In this document: piece after piece, positions 5,143 through 7,745 of the stretch
How the letters are laid out: each line of letters starts with the position of its first letter
Numbering within the stretch: position 1 is the first letter of the stretch
Assembly (NCBI GenBank): GCA_015486685.1
Contig: WFRC01000336.1
Coordinates: forward strand, 1-7,745
Reading direction: 5' to 3'
Length of the DNA: 7,745 bases
Origin: Caldifarciminota bacterium
GTDB taxonomy: Bacteria > Hydrothermota > UBA3072 > WFRC01
Position numbers and translations under genes: made by a program
The notes under the pieces: model-generated
What the model was told of the DNA's origin: nothing
The model's input: the letters and a program-made list of their open reading frames with translations, nothing else
Database searches by the model: none

Positions 5143-5728
5143 AATAGATGATTTATTAAAAAACACTAAAACACCCGAACCCGATGAGGGATTTGAAAGA
5201 AGAATTATCCAGTCTGTGGAACGCAGGAGAAGAAAGAAGATAGTATATTTTTATATTCCTGTATTTTCTTTTGTTTCAATCTTGATTGCATTTTTGATAT
5301 TTCATTTTCTGCTATTTGTACCCACAAATACGCATAATAAAATAAAATTTACCAAAATAATTGAGCCAACCCCAAAAGGTAAGGTCCCTCCCGAGAGAAG
5401 GGTTATTGTTAAAAATGAGAAAAAGGCAAAACATACTCCTCAAAAAGAGAATATTATAGAGGGCATAAAGATTGTGTTCCCATCAGATGGTGATTATCTT
5501 CCATCTCTTTCCTCTATTGTCGTTGCAGGAGAAGGGAATGGAAAATTATCCATTACAATAGACGATACAACCTTTGTAATTGATTATAAGCCTGTAAATG
5601 GTTTTATGGAAATTGAGAGTGAATATCTTAAAGAACTTCCTGATGGTTCCCATTATCTCAAAATTGCAATGGGCAACAGGAAAGAGGAGATAATGTTTAA
5701 TAAAGTGATGGAGGTAGCGGAAAGATGA
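5135..5728 (+). CDS. Probable membrane anti-sigma factor with extracytoplasmic Ig-like domain
   Basis: This is a 197-residue protein with one membrane segment. Residues 1-36 are a short cytoplasmic arm whose PEPDEGFERRIIQSVERRRRKK pattern (about 14-35) is like the sigma-binding start of many small anti-sigma proteins. Residues 37-61 are a clear transmembrane helix preceded by a basic cluster, which places the N-terminus inside. Residues 62-110 are a Lys- and Pro-rich linker. Residues 110-192 look like one Ig-like domain: VFPSDGDYLP, then VVAGEG, then KLSITIDD, closing with a DGSHYLKI strand. The His-x3-Cys-x2-Cys zinc motif of the ZAS group is absent; the protein has no cysteine. The gene starts inside the sigma gene and overlaps the Ig-repeat gene by the ATGA quadruplet. 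The role is inferred from position and topology, not from a named family. Confidence 0.72.
   Translation: MNRIDDLLKNTKTPEPDEGFERRIIQSVERRRRKKIVYFYIPVFSFVSILIAFLIFHFLLFVPTNTHNKIKFTKIIEPTPKGKVPPERRVIVKNEKKAKHTPQKENIIEGIKIVFPSDGDYLPSLSSIVVAGEGNGKLSITIDDTTFVIDYKPVNGFMEIESEYLKELPDGSHYLKIAMGNRKEEIMFNKVMEVAER
5710..5715 (+). promoter_or_regulatory. Ribosome binding site of the Ig-repeat gene
   Basis: GGAGGT lies 9 nt before ATG 5725, inside the end of the anti-sigma gene. With the 4-nt overlap it supports ATG 5725 as the start. Confidence 0.65.
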
Positions 5729-7317
5729 TATTTCTAATATTAGGCATTTATGTAAACATATATCCAAATCCCATTAAGGTAAACCTCAATGCCAGAGTGC
5801 CTGTAAAGGTAATTATAAGGGATAATAATGGAAATATTGTGAATGGCGAAGTAAAATTTAAGGTTTCACCGAAATCTCTGGGTAAGGTAAAGAATGGAGA
5901 ATTTATCTCAGAGAAAGAAGGTAAAGGTATTCTAATAGCAAATGTAAAGTATGGTAATGAGAGAGGTAATGGATTTGCTTATGTTATTGTAAACAAGAAT
6001 ATATCCTATTATGTAGAACCATCGTTCTTTGAAATAAAGGACAGCAAAGGCACTCAGTTTAAGGTTACCCCTGCACCTCCTGTGTCAGTGGAATGGAGAG
6101 TTATTCCAAAACGGATAGGAAGTATAGATAAAAATGGGAATTTTACCCCTTCAGGAGAAAAGGGCAGAGGCCGTATTGTTGCATTAATTAAACAGGATGG
6201 AAAATCTATAATTCTTAGTGTTCCCATAATAACAGCGAACCTGCCTGAAAGACTTATTATTATGCCGAGATTTACAAGGACATCAGTTAACAGGGAAGTA
6301 AGGTTCCGGGTAAAAGGCATAGAGAATGCAGGGGAAATACAATGGCAGATTCAACCTCAAAATATTGGAAAAATAGAAAATGGTGTGTTTACCCCTTCTG
6401 TTCCAGGCAAAGCGCTCATCACTGCAAAGGTTTCAAAGCAGGGAAAAACATTGATAGGCAAATCTATTGTCGTTGTGGGTGGTGGAGTGCTTACAGTGGA
6501 GATTACGCCTCAAAATGTATTATTGAGAGCAGGAGAAACAAAGCATTTCAGATGTATTGTAAGGGACAGGGATGGAAATGTTATCAGAATACCTCTTAAA
6601 TGGAAAGTAATTCCCAGAAGGATGGGGACAATAACTCCTGATGGAACATTTACAGCAGGTGTATTATCTATAAGGGGGAAGGTAGTTGCAATTGTGCCAC
6701 CAAAATTTGGTAGGGGAATAGGATTTGCGAGGGTTGCTATAAGGCCAAAGGTAAAGGGCAGGGTTTACATTCGGCCGAAATTTACTTCCTTAAATTCTGG
6801 TCAGAGTAAGCAATTTATACTGATGTTTAGGGGAAGACAGGTATCTCCTTCAAATGCACCTGTGCCAATAAGATGGAATGTTCAACCACAGGATTTTGGC
6901 ACAATTACTCAGAATGGTGTATTTACCCCAGCCAGAAAGGGCATAGGAGTAATTACTGTTTCTTTACCCAGAGAAACAGGCATCCTGCCCGATAGGGCAT
7001 TTGTTGTATGTGGAATAAATCCAGATGTGCAAATTTCACCGGATAAACACCTGTTCAGAGAAGGAGAAAGTATAAAATTTAGTGCTGTTCTCAGGGATGA
7101 AAGTGGAAATATCATTCCTGCTGATTTTTTATGGAGGGTGAAACCTCCACAAATAGGGATAATCTCTCCAGATGGGATGTTTAAAGCGGCTGCTATTCCT
7201 ATGGGAAAAGATTATGTAAATGGTGTGATTATAGTAGTTGCCCATAAACGGAGACAAATCCTGGGTTGGGGTAAGATAGCAATCAGGGTGCATAAAAATA
7301 AGAAAAACAGCCGGTAG
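5725..7317 (+). CDS. Exported protein of six tandem Ig-like repeats
   Basis: The protein has 530 residues. MIFLILGIYVNI is a very short signal-like start without basic residues. The rest is six Ig-like units at about 14-90, 95-170, 176-251, 257-340, 347-430 and 435-522. Each has a core of the form W-x-V-x-P, then G-x-I, then D/N-G-x-F-T-P, then G-x-[IV]-x-[IV]; cores lie near 45-60, 124-142, 207-224, 293-310, 384-402 and 470-486. The first unit is the most diverged (Phe for Trp). The pattern resembles Big-type bacterial Ig domains of surface and adhesion proteins. There is no membrane anchor, sorting motif or enzyme domain; the basic tail KNKKNSR ends the chain. The start overlaps the anti-sigma gene by 4 nt, so it is probably the third gene of the sigma operon and may be a ligand, scaffold or adhesin linked to the Ig-like domain of that protein. 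Confidence 0.82.
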   Translation: MIFLILGIYVNIYPNPIKVNLNARVPVKVIIRDNNGNIVNGEVKFKVSPKSLGKVKNGEFISEKEGKGILIANVKYGNERGNGFAYVIVNKNISYYVEPSFFEIKDSKGTQFKVTPAPPVSVEWRVIPKRIGSIDKNGNFTPSGEKGRGRIVALIKQDGKSIILSVPIITANLPERLIIMPRFTRTSVNREVRFRVKGIENAGEIQWQIQPQNIGKIENGVFTPSVPGKALITAKVSKQGKTLIGKSIVVVGGGVLTVEITPQNVLLRAGETKHFRCIVRDRDGNVIRIPLKWKVIPRRMGTITPDGTFTAGVLSIRGKVVAIVPPKFGRGIGFARVAIRPKVKGRVYIRPKFTSLNSGQSKQFILMFRGRQVSPSNAPVPIRWNVQPQDFGTITQNGVFTPARKGIGVITVSLPRETGILPDRAFVVCGINPDVQISPDKHLFREGESIKFSAVLRDESGNIIPADFLWRVKPPQIGIISPDGMFKAAAIPMGKDYVNGVIIVVAHKRRQILGWGKIAIRVHKNKKNSR

Positions 7318-7337
7318 CCGTTGGCAAAAAAAGAGAA

Positions 7338-7361
7338 CGGTGATACGATGATTTGGTGATA
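7338..7361 (+). repeat. 8-nt-period array, three units, second copy
   Basis: CGGTGATA, CGATGATT and TGGTGATA are contiguous and differ from the array at 3368-3391 by one base. Confidence 0.8.
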
Positions 7362-7397
7362 AGGATTAGAATACAGTTAAATGTTAAAAGTGTAAGG

Positions 7398-7424
7398 AAC
7401 GAAATAAACGAAATGGACGAGACG
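7398..7424 (+). repeat. 9-nt-period array, three units, second copy
   Basis: AACGAAATA, AACGAAATG and GACGAGACG are contiguous; the unit is that of the array at 3339-3365. Confidence 0.7.
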
Positions 7425-7457
7425 ACCTCACAGGCTTTTCTCTCATTGTCATTGCGA

Positions 7458-7474
7458 GCCTGCCAGAGGCAGGC
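7458..7474. repeat. GC-rich palindrome inside an intergenic repeat
   Basis: GCCTGCC (7458-7464) and GGCAGGC (7468-7474) pair perfectly around AGA. The flanks (CATTGCGA before, GTGGAAGCCGAAGG after) read as one interrupted element, so the palindrome looks nested in it, as at 125-173. Repeats of this wording are common in draft genomes of uncultured bacteria. Confidence 0.6.
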
Positions 7475-7617
7475 GTGGAAGCCGAAGGCGTGAGTGAGCG
7501 AAGCGAATGAACACTCTCATAAGAAAGGCGTAGTTATTCTGTTATTTTTACAATTAACGAATTACGATTTACGATTGACGATTTTTTACTTCCCACTTCT
7601 CAGTTCTTACTTCTTAC

Positions 7618-7636
7618 TTCCCAGTTCATCTGGGAG
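7618..7636 (+). repeat. Hairpin 1 of composite repeat copy B
   Basis: TTCCCAG (7618-7624) pairs with CTGGGAG (7630-7636) around TTCAT. The pair A7623-T7631 replaces G3633-C3641 of copy A. Confidence 0.75.
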
Positions 7637-7644
7637 TATGGAGT

Positions 7645-7663
7645 GCATTTACCGTGTGAATGC
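7645..7663 (+). repeat. Hairpin 2 of composite repeat copy B
   Basis: GCATTTAC (7645-7652) pairs with GTGAATGC (7656-7663) around CGT. One C-G pair of copy A is T.G here, so the stem is kept. Confidence 0.7.
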
Positions 7664-7745
7664 GTTGTTTTGTAGTTTTTATAACCCTGACATTCCCAAA
7701 TGGTGCATTTTTCCCTTGCATTATTTTAATTATTATTTATATTTA

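Larger units (their letters stand above)
7547..7669 (+). repeat. Composite heptad/two-hairpin repeat, copy B
   Basis: In-register heptads run from 7547 (TTTACAA, TTAACGA, ATTACGA, TTTACGA, TTGACGA, TTTTTTA, CTTCCCA, CTTCTCA, GTTCTTA, CTTCTTA, CTTCCCA), then hairpins at 7618-7636 and 7645-7663. Compared with copy A the pyrimidine-rich part has four extra heptads (28 nt). The copy ends 76 nt before the window edge. Confidence 0.8.
7318..7745. other. Gene-free right-hand spacer with repeats
   Basis: No gene is visible here. In order it holds an 8-nt-period array, a 9-nt-period array, a nested palindrome of a common intergenic type (7441-7510), the second composite heptad/two-hairpin repeat (7547-7669), and an AT-rich tail. 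In the tail, TTGCAT (7716-7721) and TATATT (7738-7743) are 16 nt apart and could be a poor promoter for a gene beyond the window. No clear terminator follows the Ig-repeat gene. Confidence 0.65.

Noticed and set aside
6342..6599. An 85-codon + strand frame inside the Ig-repeat gene
   Set aside because: It is out of frame with six clear Ig-like units and has no domain of its own.
7300..7336. Intrinsic terminator after the Ig-repeat gene
   Set aside because: The possible stem near GCCGGT/GTTGGC has three wobble pairs and is followed by A residues, not T, on the coding strand.

Overview
The window is about 7.7 kb of AT-rich bacterial DNA. Coding is dense on the + strand, broken by three long spacers full of short palindromes and very short tandem repeats. 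Arginine is written mostly AGA/AGG and isoleucine often ATA. Several exported proteins begin with very short hydrophobic N-termini and carry Ig-like modules. Together with a lipoprotein and a predicted outer-membrane barrel, this suggests a diderm from an uncultured candidate lineage, with WOR-3/Stahlbacteria-like bacteria as my best guess. The placement rests on general style only; no marker gene is present.

Layout. Positions 1-50 (-) are the first 16 codons of a divergent gene cut by the window edge. Spacer 51-423 holds three stem-loops. Gene 1 (424-1950) is a predicted N-terminal Ig-like plus outer-membrane beta-barrel protein. Gene 2 (1995-3245) is an exported FecR-domain protein with a long basic helical tail. 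Spacer 3246-3788 holds arrays with 9-, 8- and 7-nt periods and a two-hairpin element. Gene 3 (3789-4631) is a lipoprotein of unknown family. A strong hairpin (4641-4670) separates it from gene 4 (4675-5142, ECF sigma factor), gene 5 (5135-5728, single-pass membrane protein, probable anti-sigma factor) and gene 6 (5725-7317, six Ig-like repeats, exported). Spacer 7318-7745 repeats the same kinds of modules as spacer 3246-3788 and adds a nested palindrome.

How it may work. Genes 4-6 overlap (8 nt, then 4 nt) and look translationally coupled. They read as a transmembrane signalling unit: the sigma factor is held by a membrane partner with a cytoplasmic N-terminus and an extracytoplasmic Ig-like domain, and it is co-produced with a secreted or surface Ig-repeat protein. 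The lipoprotein upstream may be a partner or target. Genes 1 and 2 form a separate envelope pair.

Most notable signals: (i) the lipoprotein/sigma/anti-sigma/Ig block is flanked by direct copies of one structured repeat, whose hairpins are kept by a compensatory base change and whose heptad arm differs by exactly 4 x 7 nt; (ii) the hairpin before the sigma gene has one of the two possible start codons in its loop; (iii) the anti-sigma candidate lacks the usual zinc motif and has an extracytoplasmic Ig-like domain.
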